60,964 nt of DNA, taken from contig JAZOBC010000053.1 in assembly GCA_045595795.1 (NCBI GenBank), positions 1 through 60,964 of the forward strand, given 5' to 3'. The notes under the pieces are model-generated. The model saw nothing but the letters and a program-made list of their open reading frames with translations, was not told where the DNA came from and did not search any database. Of the stretch, positions 26,426 through 33,398 are shown in pieces (within the stretch, counting starts at the first letter, position 1; every line of letters starts with the position of its first letter). The position numbers and the translations under genes were made by a program. The DNA is from UMGS755 sp045595795. Its GTDB lineage: Bacteria > Bacillota > Clostridia > UBA1381 > UBA9506.

Positions 26426-27720
26426 TTACTCAGCCCCGTCCATTTTTTTGTTGACTTATTATGTTTGTGATTGGTGGATGCCTCGTAAATATCATAATAT
26501 GCCCAGTATTCATTATCCATCACATCGGCAAACTGTGTGAACTTGCTGATATTTTTATCTATATAGGACTTATCAGGATATCTTTCCAAAATCCTATTAA
26601 CAAGTGAAACACTTTCTGCTCTTGTGATATGGTTATCAGGCTTCAATGTTTTATCCGGATAGCCTTTAATATATTCTTTTCGCACAGCTTTTCTGATTGT
26701 ATCGTAAGCCCAGTGGGAACTATCAAAATCCAAAAAATCAATATCCGTCATTTGCAGTTCTTTACCCATTGTCTTTTCGGCGTATCTCACGCAGATCGCT
26801 GCAAATTCTGCTCTCGTAATGTTATCATTTGGTCTGAAATAACCATCATAGCCAAAGATTATATTTTTATCCTCAAGGTAAGAAACATACTTTGCGTACC
26901 ATTCATTACTTGGAATATCCTTAAATCCTGTGCTGGTATCCTTTAACTTGCTTTCGTCATAGTTTGCCATAATTCGTGCGAAGATTGTTGCTGCTTCAGC
27001 TCTTGTTATGGATGCTTCAGGGAAGAAGTATCCGCCGTCACGACCTACAACATACGGCTCATGTGTAAGTGTTTTGCTACTAGAACGATAAATAGTGTAT
27101 CTATCAATATTTATCTTTAAGTAAAAATCATATGTAACGTCACGACCGACAGCTTCATTACCGAATGCTGTGTCATTTTCGTCTGTGTTTGTATTCCAAC
27201 CCCACTTGATAATAAGGTCCTGATGTTTTTTACCATCAATTTTGCCCTTATACGCATTGAGGAGTGTTTGTTCATTTTCTGCAAGCTTCTCTGATTTAAG
27301 CTCTGTATCAAACAAATCATAGTCTGTTTCGTTTATAGCAACGATGGCGATTGTTTCAGCGTCTTTAATTTCAAATTGAAGAGGAACATTGTCTTTGTTT
27401 TTGCAATAAAGATATATACTATACTCAATCTCGTTATTGTCTTGATTATCTATGCGAATTTTATATTCCTCATCTTTTAACAGCGGATGAATAAGTGCTG
27501 TTTCACCTTCAGGAACTTCACCAAAAATATTTAGTTTAGTTTCGTTTTCTTTTTCGGTATGTGTATCCCAAGTTAGCTCGTATGGTTTATATGTTGCAGT
27601 TCTCTTTGGAGGAAAAGGATCGTCCGCAAATGTAAAATACATCACGAAAACTGCGGATATTGCAACAAACATTGCAAGAACGCAGATTGTCGCTAACATA
27701 TTATGTGGTTTTTGTTTCAT
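26422..27720 (-). CDS. SLH-domain surface protein with TasA-like N-terminal domain
   Basis: A 432-residue protein: a membrane or signal segment (about residues 8-31), a beta-rich domain (about 45-215), then three S-layer homology modules (about 225-263, 264-320 and 326-390), seen as ITRAEAATIFARIM, ITRAEFAAICVRYAE and ITRAESVSLVNRILE. SLH modules bind secondary wall polymers. The N-terminal domain contains KWGWNTNTDENDTAFGN (Trp173, Trp175), close to a WAW..DAKDTVLGN motif in the TasA-like protein at 27895-28539. This suggests a fibre subunit that anchors to the wall, playing the role TapA has in Bacillus; that role is inferred. Confidence 0.85.
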   Translation of the reverse strand: MKQKPHNMLATICVLAMFVAISAVFVMYFTFADDPFPPKRTATYKPYELTWDTHTEKENETKLNIFGEVPEGETALIHPLLKDEEYKIRIDNQDNNEIEYSIYLYCKNKDNVPLQFEIKDAETIAIVAINETDYDLFDTELKSEKLAENEQTLLNAYKGKIDGKKHQDLIIKWGWNTNTDENDTAFGNEAVGRDVTYDFYLKINIDRYTIYRSSSKTLTHEPYVVGRDGGYFFPEASITRAEAATIFARIMANYDESKLKDTSTGFKDIPSNEWYAKYVSYLEDKNIIFGYDGYFRPNDNITRAEFAAICVRYAEKTMGKELQMTDIDFLDFDSSHWAYDTIRKAVRKEYIKGYPDKTLKPDNHITRAESVSLVNRILERYPDKSYIDKNISKFTQFADVMDNEYWAYYDIYEASTNHKHNKSTKKWTGLSK

Positions 27721-27829
27721 GCAATGCCATCCTTTCGTTTCTTATTTAGTAAAGTGTTTATGAAAATATAAATACTGGTTTTATCTCCGTTTATTTATGT
27801 TTTAATAAGCACTCTACTAGCATTGATTT

Positions 27830-27860
27830 GCACCCTTGCCTTGCCGCAAGGCAAGGGTGC
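27830..27860 (-). other. Strong hairpin between the TasA-like and SLH genes
   Basis: GCACCCTTGCCTTG with its exact complement (27830-27843 with 27847-27860), a 14-bp stem. Only AAATC follows on the minus strand, so it may be a leaky terminator or 3'-end stabiliser that makes the TasA-like protein more abundant than the genes downstream. Confidence 0.55.
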
Positions 27861-27894
27861 TTTACTCAATAGCATCATTTATGTATTGTGTTGA

Positions 27895-28539
27895 TTAGTT
27901 AATCTGTGTTACAGTTGTTGTGATATCAAGAGCAATTTCTGCTGCTCCTGCATTACCAAGAACGGTATCTTTCGCATCATCATTACCTTCAAATGCCCAA
28001 GCCCATGAAACTACAGGGCAAGCACCTGTTTCACCTGAAAGATCTGTTCCGGGTTCATAATCTTCAGTATATGCTTCGATTGCTTCCTCAACTGCTGCTT
28101 CAAAATCTGCGGCTGATGTAAAGGCGTCACCATCTATAGCTGTTGTTCCAACTGTGATTACGATAGGACAGTAATAACCGCTTGCATCCCAACCTGTGAG
28201 TGTAAGATCTGCATCATTTGTTACGCGAACTGCTACTTCAGGTGTGCCTGAAAGAGCAACTTTGGTAAGCGTTCCTTCAGTACCGGGTGCAACAAGCATA
28301 TCTGTTGTATCAGATTTCACAGAAAGACCTGTATAGTCGGCATCTTCATCATTGTACTCTGTTGCAAACATAGAATCGCTTGTAGCTGTTACAACTACAC
28401 CAAACTTTGCAACTCTTGCTGAATCGTTACCTGTTCCGTTTGTGGTGTACTTTGCAAGTGTTCCGCCTACGAAACAAGCAGTAACGAGGCAAAGACATGC
28501 AAGAAGTGCAACCATTTTTGTTGTTTTAATGTTTTTCAT
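27895..28539 (-). CDS. TasA-like major fibre-type secreted protein
   Basis: A 214-residue protein with a SipW-type leader (MKNIKTTK, hydrophobic residues about 9-27, GGTLAKYTT). The mature part is acidic, rich in Ala, Thr and Asp, and contains SWAWAFEGNDDAKDTVLGN (Trp179, Trp181), also found in the SLH protein next door. It ends in a strand-forming ITTTVTQIN, typical of the TasA/CalY group. Immediately upstream is a sipW gene. The strong hairpins on both sides of the gene suggest an abundant product, probably the main fibre subunit. Confidence 0.75.
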   Translation of the reverse strand: MKNIKTTKMVALLACLCLVTACFVGGTLAKYTTNGTGNDSARVAKFGVVVTATSDSMFATEYNDEDADYTGLSVKSDTTDMLVAPGTEGTLTKVALSGTPEVAVRVTNDADLTLTGWDASGYYCPIVITVGTTAIDGDAFTSAADFEAAVEEAIEAYTEDYEPGTDLSGETGACPVVSWAWAFEGNDDAKDTVLGNAGAAEIALDITTTVTQIN

Positions 28540-28577
28540 TGATTTGTTCTCCTTTCGGAATATTAAAATATGTTTTT

Positions 28578-28624
28578 CGGTCAGCGTATGTTTTTAGGCG
28601 TTTACGAAACACACACGCTGACCG
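28578..28624 (-). promoter_or_regulatory. Leader hairpin of the TasA-like gene
   Basis: CGGTCAGCGT with its complement (28578-28587 with 28615-28624), with a smaller CGTTTACG-like structure in the loop. It lies in the 5' leader of the TasA-like gene, after the first sipW. It may stabilise the mRNA or attenuate transcription; there is no obvious U-run. Confidence 0.45.
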
Positions 28625-28718
28625 AGTGTATGTCTTTTTAAACGCAAGCTACGACCATCAATTAGTCATAGCATATATTTAACTCCTGCGGCATTGGAGA
28701 TTAAATAACACCATTTGG

Positions 28719-29369
28719 TTATTCTGTTTTAGAAGAGCCGTCTTTTTCTGCAAGCTGCGCTCTAAGCTTTTCAATTTCAGCTTGCATATCTTCTTTGTCT
28801 TTTTCTGCATCGGCTTCCATTTGATTTTTCTTTTTATTGAATCTTGCTCGAAGCAAAACATCTAAAAGTATGTATATAACAAGCGGAAATCCAATAAATA
28901 TGAGCATACCAATTGGAGTTTGCATAAATAACGCTAAATCACCAAGTTTTGGTATTCTAAACAAATATTTACCTATAATTTTATCTTTTGCTACGGGATT
29001 TTGGTCTTCTGCGTTATTTGCATCGCCTTTTGTAGTAAATGTTCCGTCTTCATTAATTTCAACAATTCTATGAGTTACGGCTGTCTTTCCCTCCATAAAG
29101 GTGACAATATCTCCAACTTTTAGGGTATCGGGATTAACTTTTTTTGCAATAATCATATCTCCAACTTCGATATGGTCTTCAGCCGTACCACTCATTGACC
29201 CCGACATTACAATCATACTTGTAAATCCGCCAACACCAGGCGGTGTATCAGGGTTTAAGGTTCCTTTTATTATAATAGTGAGGTTGCATATAAGCATTAT
29301 TGAGAGAATTACGCATATTAAATAAGACGCAATTGTTAACGCCTTAGCGTTTTTCTTTTTTGGTGGCAT
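28719..29369 (-). CDS. sipW: Signal peptidase I, SipW type (first copy)
   Basis: A 216-residue ER-type signal peptidase. Motifs: MSGSMSG (Ser58), AVTHRI (His100) and TKGDANNAED (Asp116). A membrane segment lies at about 11-34 and a second one at about 150-170. Unlike the second copy it has a long charged, probably coiled-coil C-terminal tail (about 175-216, Lys/Glu/Ala-rich). It precedes the TasA-like gene, its probable substrate, and follows tetR by 38 bases with an AGGAGG site. Confidence 0.92.
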   Translation of the reverse strand: MPPKKKNAKALTIASYLICVILSIMLICNLTIIIKGTLNPDTPPGVGGFTSMIVMSGSMSGTAEDHIEVGDMIIAKKVNPDTLKVGDIVTFMEGKTAVTHRIVEINEDGTFTTKGDANNAEDQNPVAKDKIIGKYLFRIPKLGDLALFMQTPIGMLIFIGFPLVIYILLDVLLRARFNKKKNQMEADAEKDKEDMQAEIEKLRAQLAEKDGSSKTE

Positions 29370-29407
29370 TTTAATCCCTCCTTATTTTACTTCTAGACTT
29401 TCTTTAG

Positions 29408-29965
29408 TTATATTTTTAAGATATTTATAATTCTATCATGTAGGTTATCAAGCAGCATTTGTGTCTTATCACGATCATCCCATATTGCGTAATCAATCAC
29501 AAAGGCAATAATCGAATAGATAAAAGTTTCAGCCTGTAAATATGTACACCCAAAAATTCCAATTATTTTTTCGGCATATTTTTCGTACCATAGTCTAAAA
29601 TCTTTTGCTTTATCACGCATACGGTCGCCGAATATTGGGCTGGTGGTAATCTGAATAGCAATACGAAGCTCATACTTGTACTTTTCAACTTCATCTAAAA
29701 AAGTGTCGAAGTATTTACGAATATCATTGGTATGGTTTAATGTGAATTCAAGGAGCGCATTGACCACCATAGAAATGCCATATTTCCCTGCGCTGATCCA
29801 AATATCATCCTTGTTCTCAAAATAGTGATACAGGCTGCTTTGGGCAAGACCTGTTTCACGGCATAATTCCCCAACAGAAGCTTGAGAAAGACCAGATTTC
29901 AATAAATAGTGCCACGTTGTTACAATAATCTCTTTTTTTCTGTCGGACATTTCATGAATGTCCAT
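29408..29965 (-). CDS. TetR/AcrR-family transcriptional regulator
   Basis: A 185-residue regulator with an N-terminal helix-turn-helix (about residues 10-56: SVGELCRETGLAQSSLYHYFENKDDI) and a helical ligand domain of unknown specificity. It is the first gene downstream of the invertible promoter, so it is coexpressed with the surface genes. A palindrome at 30003-30018 in its leader is a plausible operator, suggesting self-repression. AGGAGG lies eight to ten bases before the ATG. Confidence 0.92.
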   Translation of the reverse strand: MDIHEMSDRKKEIIVTTWHYLLKSGLSQASVGELCRETGLAQSSLYHYFENKDDIWISAGKYGISMVVNALLEFTLNHTNDIRKYFDTFLDEVEKYKYELRIAIQITTSPIFGDRMRDKAKDFRLWYEKYAEKIIGIFGCTYLQAETFIYSIIAFVIDYAIWDDRDKTQMLLDNLHDRIINILKI

Positions 29966-30002
29966 ATGTAAATTTCCTCCTATTTTAAAATGATTTCCCG
30001 TG

Positions 30003-30018
30003 TGTAATGTTCATTACA
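30003..30018 (-). promoter_or_regulatory. Candidate TetR operator palindrome in the operon leader
   Basis: TGTAATGTTCATTACA is a perfect 7+2+7 palindrome about 38 bases before the tetR start and about 75 bases after the predicted transcription start. It lies outside the invertible segment. TetR-family regulators usually bind such palindromes; here binding would act as a roadblock. Binding is inferred. Confidence 0.5.
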
Positions 30019-30043
30019 AACATCGACAAAAAAAATACCTATA

Positions 30044-30062
30044 ACATAATCGAAATTATGTA
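30044..30062 (-). repeat. Inverted repeat A (left end of the switch)
   Basis: Read on the minus strand this is ACATAATTTCGATTATGT, identical over 18 bases to repeat C on the plus strand. Each repeat has short palindromic arms (ACATAAT/ATTATGT) around an asymmetric TTCG centre, the typical build of a tyrosine-recombinase crossover site. Confidence 0.85.
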
Positions 30063-30099
30063 GTAGAGATTCCACAAAAGAACTATTTATAGCGTACAT

Positions 30100-30128
30100 A
30101 TTATAGCACGTTCGTTCATGCTTGTCAA
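30100..30128 (-). promoter_or_regulatory. Perfect consensus promoter inside the invertible segment
   Basis: Minus strand TTGACA (30123-30128), exactly 17 bases, TATAAT (30100-30105). The predicted transcript starts near 30093, passes through repeat A and the operator palindrome, and reaches the tetR start after about 130 bases. It is one of the strongest-looking promoters in the window. Confidence 0.88.
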
Positions 30129-30168
30129 TGGTAAATTCATCTTTTCTTTAAAAACTAACTCTATTTGG

Positions 30169-30239
30169 AAAAACAGACATACAAAAAAAGACCGGTTCAA
30201 CTCAATTTGTTGTCCGGTCCTACAGTTGTGTCTGTTTTT
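30169..30239. terminator. Two-way terminator hairpin inside the invertible segment
   Basis: Nested stem: AAAAACAGACA/TGTCTGTTTTT (30169-30179 with 30229-30239) outside, GACCGG/CCGGTC (30190-30195 with 30214-30219) inside, then CAAC/GTTG. T-runs follow the inner stem on both strands. It insulates the switch promoter from recombinase transcription. Confidence 0.8.
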
Positions 30240-30295
30240 TTGTTGTAATTCGTGATTTTTTATGTCTTCGAGTCTTGATGTGTATACTGTCTGCA

Positions 30296-30315
30296 ACATA
30301 ATTTCGATAATGTGG
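30296..30315 (+). repeat. Inverted repeat B (right end of the switch)
   Basis: ACATAATTTCGATAATGTGG, one base different from repeat C. It has opposite orientation to repeat A. Confidence 0.82.
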
Positions 30316-30328
30316 AAATTACCTTATC

Positions 30329-30348
30329 ACATAATTTCGATTATGTGG
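30329..30348 (+). repeat. Inverted repeat C (second right-hand copy)
   Basis: ACATAATTTCGATTATGTGG, whose first 18 bases match repeat A exactly in reverse complement. It starts 33 bases after repeat B starts and ends six bases before the recombinase stop codon. Confidence 0.85.
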
Positions 30349-30354
30349 TATTTT

Positions 30355-31206
30355 TTATGTCCGCAAAAGTCCCAGCTTTTGTATTTGCCTGCGGTGAACA
30401 TCGCCGGCTTCCATAGTATAAATACGAGTTGTATTTATACTGGAATGCCCAAGGATGTCTGCCAGGCGTACAATATCTTTTTGCAATGAGTAATAGGTGC
30501 GCGCAAACAGGTGACGGAGATTGTGAGGAAACACCTTATCTTTCATAACACCGGCATCCTCACAAAGCGACTTCATCATTTTCCATATTGTGCTTCTGTC
30601 AAGCGGCTTCCCGTTTTTTGTTACAAACACGGGACCGCCTGTTATTTTTTTCCTTTTTGCATAGTCTGTCAGCATTCTACAAAGCTCTCTCGGCAAAATA
30701 ACAACGCGCATTTTCCCCTTGCAGCAAATAGTTGCCTGTCGTGCCTTAACAGCCTCAACCGTAATATGCTTGAGTTCCGACACCCGAATGCCGCTTGAGC
30801 AAATTGTCTGCATCAAATAATACAGCCGTTCATTTTTCTTTGCCTTAGCAGCATCAAGCAACCGCCCATATTCTGCCTTTGTCAACTCTTTTTCACGATT
30901 TGCAAAAATTCGTCTTTGAATTTTCAACATTTTCACCTTGAGTCCATACCAGCTGCAAAATTCAAAAAAACTGTTTAAAGATGATAAAACAGAATTCACA
31001 GACGCGGGTGCAAAGGTTTTCGTCAAATGCTCTTTGTAGCGAAGCACTGCTTGCTTGTTAAGCTCACCACCGTCATGCCATTTAAAAAATACTTTTACGT
31101 CGCGTACATATTTTTCTAAAGTTGCTGTTGATTTTTCTTCATCTATCAGAAAGCTTCTGAATGCTTCAATTCGGTCTTCAGTTATAACGGCTACGTTCGC
31201 TGTCAT
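30355..31206 (-). CDS. Tyrosine recombinase, probable invertase of the adjacent switch
   Basis: A 283-residue XerC/D-like recombinase. The N-terminal core-binding domain (about residues 10-90) is followed by the catalytic domain with all key residues: Arg141 (SSGIRVSEL), a Lys at 163 or 165, His228 and Arg231 (PHNLRHLFART), His254 (LGHSSINTT) and Tyr263 (RIYT). Its 3' end abuts the inverted repeats and it is transcribed toward the switch from its own promoter. Size and layout match phase-variation recombinases better than a large phage integrase, but an element integrase remains possible. Confidence 0.88.
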   Translation of the reverse strand: MTANVAVITEDRIEAFRSFLIDEEKSTATLEKYVRDVKVFFKWHDGGELNKQAVLRYKEHLTKTFAPASVNSVLSSLNSFFEFCSWYGLKVKMLKIQRRIFANREKELTKAEYGRLLDAAKAKKNERLYYLMQTICSSGIRVSELKHITVEAVKARQATICCKGKMRVVILPRELCRMLTDYAKRKKITGGPVFVTKNGKPLDRSTIWKMMKSLCEDAGVMKDKVFPHNLRHLFARTYYSLQKDIVRLADILGHSSINTTRIYTMEAGDVHRRQIQKLGLLRT

Positions 31207-31238
31207 AATGACTCATCCTTTCTTTAGTTTATGTTCTC

Positions 31239-31268
31239 ATTATATCATAACCAAGATTATTATATCAA
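31239..31268 (-). promoter_or_regulatory. Promoter of the tyrosine recombinase
   Basis: Minus strand TTGATA (31263-31268), 18-base spacer, perfect TATAAT (31239-31244). It lies outside the invertible segment, so recombinase expression should not depend on switch orientation. Confidence 0.7.
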
Positions 31269-31379
31269 ATTCCCTTTAAAAAATTTGTCGAAAGTTGTCT
31301 TTAAATATCAAATAAAATAAAAATTTTTATGTTCTAAAACCCAGCCTGCCAAAATATGTATAGTGTAAGAGGTGAGCAA

Positions 31380-32234
31380 ATGGACAAGAACATCATTCTC
31401 CGGCAACTGAGCGAGCCCTATGCCTCCATCCTATCCCCGGTGGATTTCACTGGACTTGAGGAAATACGTTTTCGCGTAAATCGCCCGATTTCATTATATT
31501 ATCACCGGCAAAACTGTCTGTTGCCCAATGTGGTGGTTTCTGAAGATATCGAAGCCCTGGCCGCCGCGTTGTGCAACCATTCGGTATACGCCTATCTGAA
31601 TGACTTAAAAGATGGCTTCATCACCATTCGTGGCGGTCACCGGGTGGGACTTGCCGGCAAATGTGTAAAAAAAGACGGACAAATTACCGGCATCACCGCT
31701 ATTTCAGGCATAAACCTGCGTATTGCTCGGCAATTTCCCGGCTGCGCCGCAAAACTAGCCCACCATCTGAAAACATCCACAGGCATTAAAAACACCTTAC
31801 TGATTTCTCCGCCTCAATGTGGAAAAACAACGTATTTGCGTGATTTGGCACGTATTTTTTCAGTAGAAAATAAAGTCACCATCATCGACGAGCGCTCCGA
31901 AATTGCCGGTACCTATGAAGGCATGCCTCAGTTTGATGTAGGGCCCCAAACCGATGTGTTAGACCGTTTTCCAAAAGCCACCGGCATGCTCATGGCACTG
32001 CGCTCACTGTCCCCGCAAATTCTCATAACGGACGAGCTTGGCGGCATGGATGACATAGAGGCAATCCACCAAATCAGCGGTGCCGGTTGTCGTATCATTG
32101 CCTCCGTTCATGGTGATGACCTTACCGAATTAAAGCTTTGTAAAAATGATTTACTCTCCTTCTTTGATGTAGCTGTTATGATGGGACGACAAAACGGACT
32201 CCCTGCAATACTATCTATTCAGAATTTGAGGTGA
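31380..32234 (+). CDS. spoIIIAA: Stage III sporulation protein AA (ATPase)
   Basis: SpoIIIAA is the secretion-ATPase-like motor of the SpoIIIA-SpoIIQ channel between mother cell and forespore. The 284-residue protein has Walker A PPQCGKTTYLRDLAR (about residue 145) and Walker B-like ILITDELGG. A longer in-frame start exists, but AGAGGTG just before the ATG at 31380 supports this one. It opens the complete eight-gene spoIIIA operon, which in Bacillus is under sigma-E. I could not place a confident sigma-E promoter upstream. Confidence 0.95.
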   Translation: MDKNIILRQLSEPYASILSPVDFTGLEEIRFRVNRPISLYYHRQNCLLPNVVVSEDIEALAAALCNHSVYAYLNDLKDGFITIRGGHRVGLAGKCVKKDGQITGITAISGINLRIARQFPGCAAKLAHHLKTSTGIKNTLLISPPQCGKTTYLRDLARIFSVENKVTIIDERSEIAGTYEGMPQFDVGPQTDVLDRFPKATGMLMALRSLSPQILITDELGGMDDIEAIHQISGAGCRIIASVHGDDLTELKLCKNDLLSFFDVAVMMGRQNGLPAILSIQNLR

Positions 32235-32239
32235 AACAC

Positions 32240-32758
32240 ATGATAAAATTAATTGGTGCCATTTTGGTCATAAGTGCCTGCACAGCCTTAGGCATAAAAC
32301 ACGTACTAAAAAAAAGAGAAAGCCTTTCTGCCCTAATCCAGCTACGAAACCTAATCACTGAAATAGCAAGAGCCATCGGCTTTCAGCCCGAACCGTTGCC
32401 TGACATCTTACGCAAAATCAAAAAGCAGGTGCAGCAAGAGGAATCAACCTTTTTAAACGACTTAATACAAAACATAGATACTGATCCCAGTGGGCGAATG
32501 AGTATCCTCTGGCAAAACGCACTGGATTCCTTCGCACAGGAAAAAGACTTGCCCCCGGAAGCAAAAAAAATTGTCGCGATGCTGGGCGATGCATTGGGAA
32601 AATCAGACCTTTCTACCGAGCTACACCGCTTAAGTCAAACCAGTGATTCTCTCACATCACTATATGAAGAACTGGAAGAAAACCGGGATAAAACAGAAAA
32701 AATGGTGAAAAGCCTGGGGATTCTTTTGGGCATTTGTATTGTCATTTTATTAGTATAA
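32240..32758 (+). CDS. spoIIIAB: Stage III sporulation protein AB
   Basis: A 172-residue protein with membrane segments at both ends (about residues 2-18 and 158-172) and a helical GspF-like soluble part. It contains LRNLITEIARAIGFQPEPLPDIL and LGDALGKSDLSTEL, typical of SpoIIIAB. The start at ATG 32240 follows GAGGTG, which overlaps the spoIIIAA stop. It is a structural part of the feeding-tube channel. Confidence 0.93.
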   Translation: MIKLIGAILVISACTALGIKHVLKKRESLSALIQLRNLITEIARAIGFQPEPLPDILRKIKKQVQQEESTFLNDLIQNIDTDPSGRMSILWQNALDSFAQEKDLPPEAKKIVAMLGDALGKSDLSTELHRLSQTSDSLTSLYEELEENRDKTEKMVKSLGILLGICIVILLV

Positions 32759-32785
32759 CCACGCAAGAAGAAAGGATTGTTTTCC

Positions 32786-32980
32786 ATGGGTGTTGAACTG
32801 ATTTTTAAAATTGCCGCCATTGGCATTGTGGTCAGTGTTTTAAACCAGGTACTCATCCGCTCCGGACGAGAAGAGCAAGCCATGATGACCACCCTGGCAG
32901 GACTCATTGTTGTACTTTTGATGATGCTTGATGAAATTAACTATCTGTTTCAAACCATCAAAACCATATTTAATTTATAG
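32786..32980 (+). CDS. spoIIIAC: Stage III sporulation protein AC
   Basis: A 64-residue, two-span membrane protein starting MGVELIFKIAAIGIVVSVL with the conserved RSGREEQAMMTTLAGLIVVL, the family signature. AAAGGA is ten or so bases before the ATG at 32786; a TTG three codons earlier is too close to that site. Confidence 0.93.
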   Translation: MGVELIFKIAAIGIVVSVLNQVLIRSGREEQAMMTTLAGLIVVLLMMLDEINYLFQTIKTIFNL

Positions 32981-32982
32981 CC

Positions 32983-33372
32983 ATGGATATGATACAAATT
33001 ATCGGCATCGGCATTTCAGGAACCGTTGCCGCTATAATTTTAAAAGAATATAAGCCTGCATACGCGCTATGTGTTGCCGCCATTACCGCGACTGTCATTT
33101 TCTTTCTGATGCTTTCCGAAATCAGTTATATATTCGAAGTCATCCGCACAATTTCCGGCCGCATTGACTTAGATGGCCACTATATCGGAACCATCATTCG
33201 CATTATCGGCATCGCATACGTTGCCCAATTCGGTACCGAAATCTGCCGTGACGCAGGCCAAAACACCATCGCACAAAAAATTGAATTAGCAGGCAAAATA
33301 CTGATTGTAACGGCAAGCATTCCCCTTTTAACTGCCGTTTTAAATCTGCTAATTGGCATTTTGCCCGCGTGA
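32983..33372 (+). CDS. spoIIIAD: Stage III sporulation protein AD
   Basis: A 129-residue polytopic membrane protein, homologous to SpoIIIAC duplicated, with four hydrophobic stretches. Diagnostic segments are IISGRIDL-type TISGRIDLDGHYIGTIIRIIGIAY and QFGTEICRDAGQNTIAQKIELAGK. It starts two bases after spoIIIAC; no strong ribosome-binding site is visible, so translation is probably coupled. Confidence 0.93.
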   Translation: MDMIQIIGIGISGTVAAIILKEYKPAYALCVAAITATVIFFLMLSEISYIFEVIRTISGRIDLDGHYIGTIIRIIGIAYVAQFGTEICRDAGQNTIAQKIELAGKILIVTASIPLLTAVLNLLIGILPA

Positions 33373-33398
33373 AACAGCACAATAAGGAGTGAATACAA

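Larger units (their letters stand above)
30044..30348. mobile_element. Putative invertible promoter segment (phase switch)
   Basis: A roughly 230-270 bp segment between oppositely oriented 18-bp repeats (A against B and C), next to a tyrosine-recombinase gene. It holds a perfect consensus promoter that now faces tetR and the surface operon, and a two-way terminator hairpin on the recombinase side. In the other orientation the promoter would point into the recombinase gene's 3' end and the operon would lose its promoter. The stretch 29966-30354 has no convincing coding sequence. Inversion itself is inferred from architecture. Confidence 0.75.

Noticed and set aside
30044..30348. CRISPR-like short repeats
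   Set aside because: Only three copies exist, one of them inverted, with unequal spacing and no cas genes nearby. The arrangement fits a recombinase switch far better.
30355..31206. Tyrosine recombinase as integrase of a complete integrative element
   Set aside because: I found no direct att-like repeats at the island borders (about 21.3 and 31.3 kb), no excisionase, relaxase or phage genes, and inverted repeats lie right next to the gene. Integrase remains possible but is the weaker reading.
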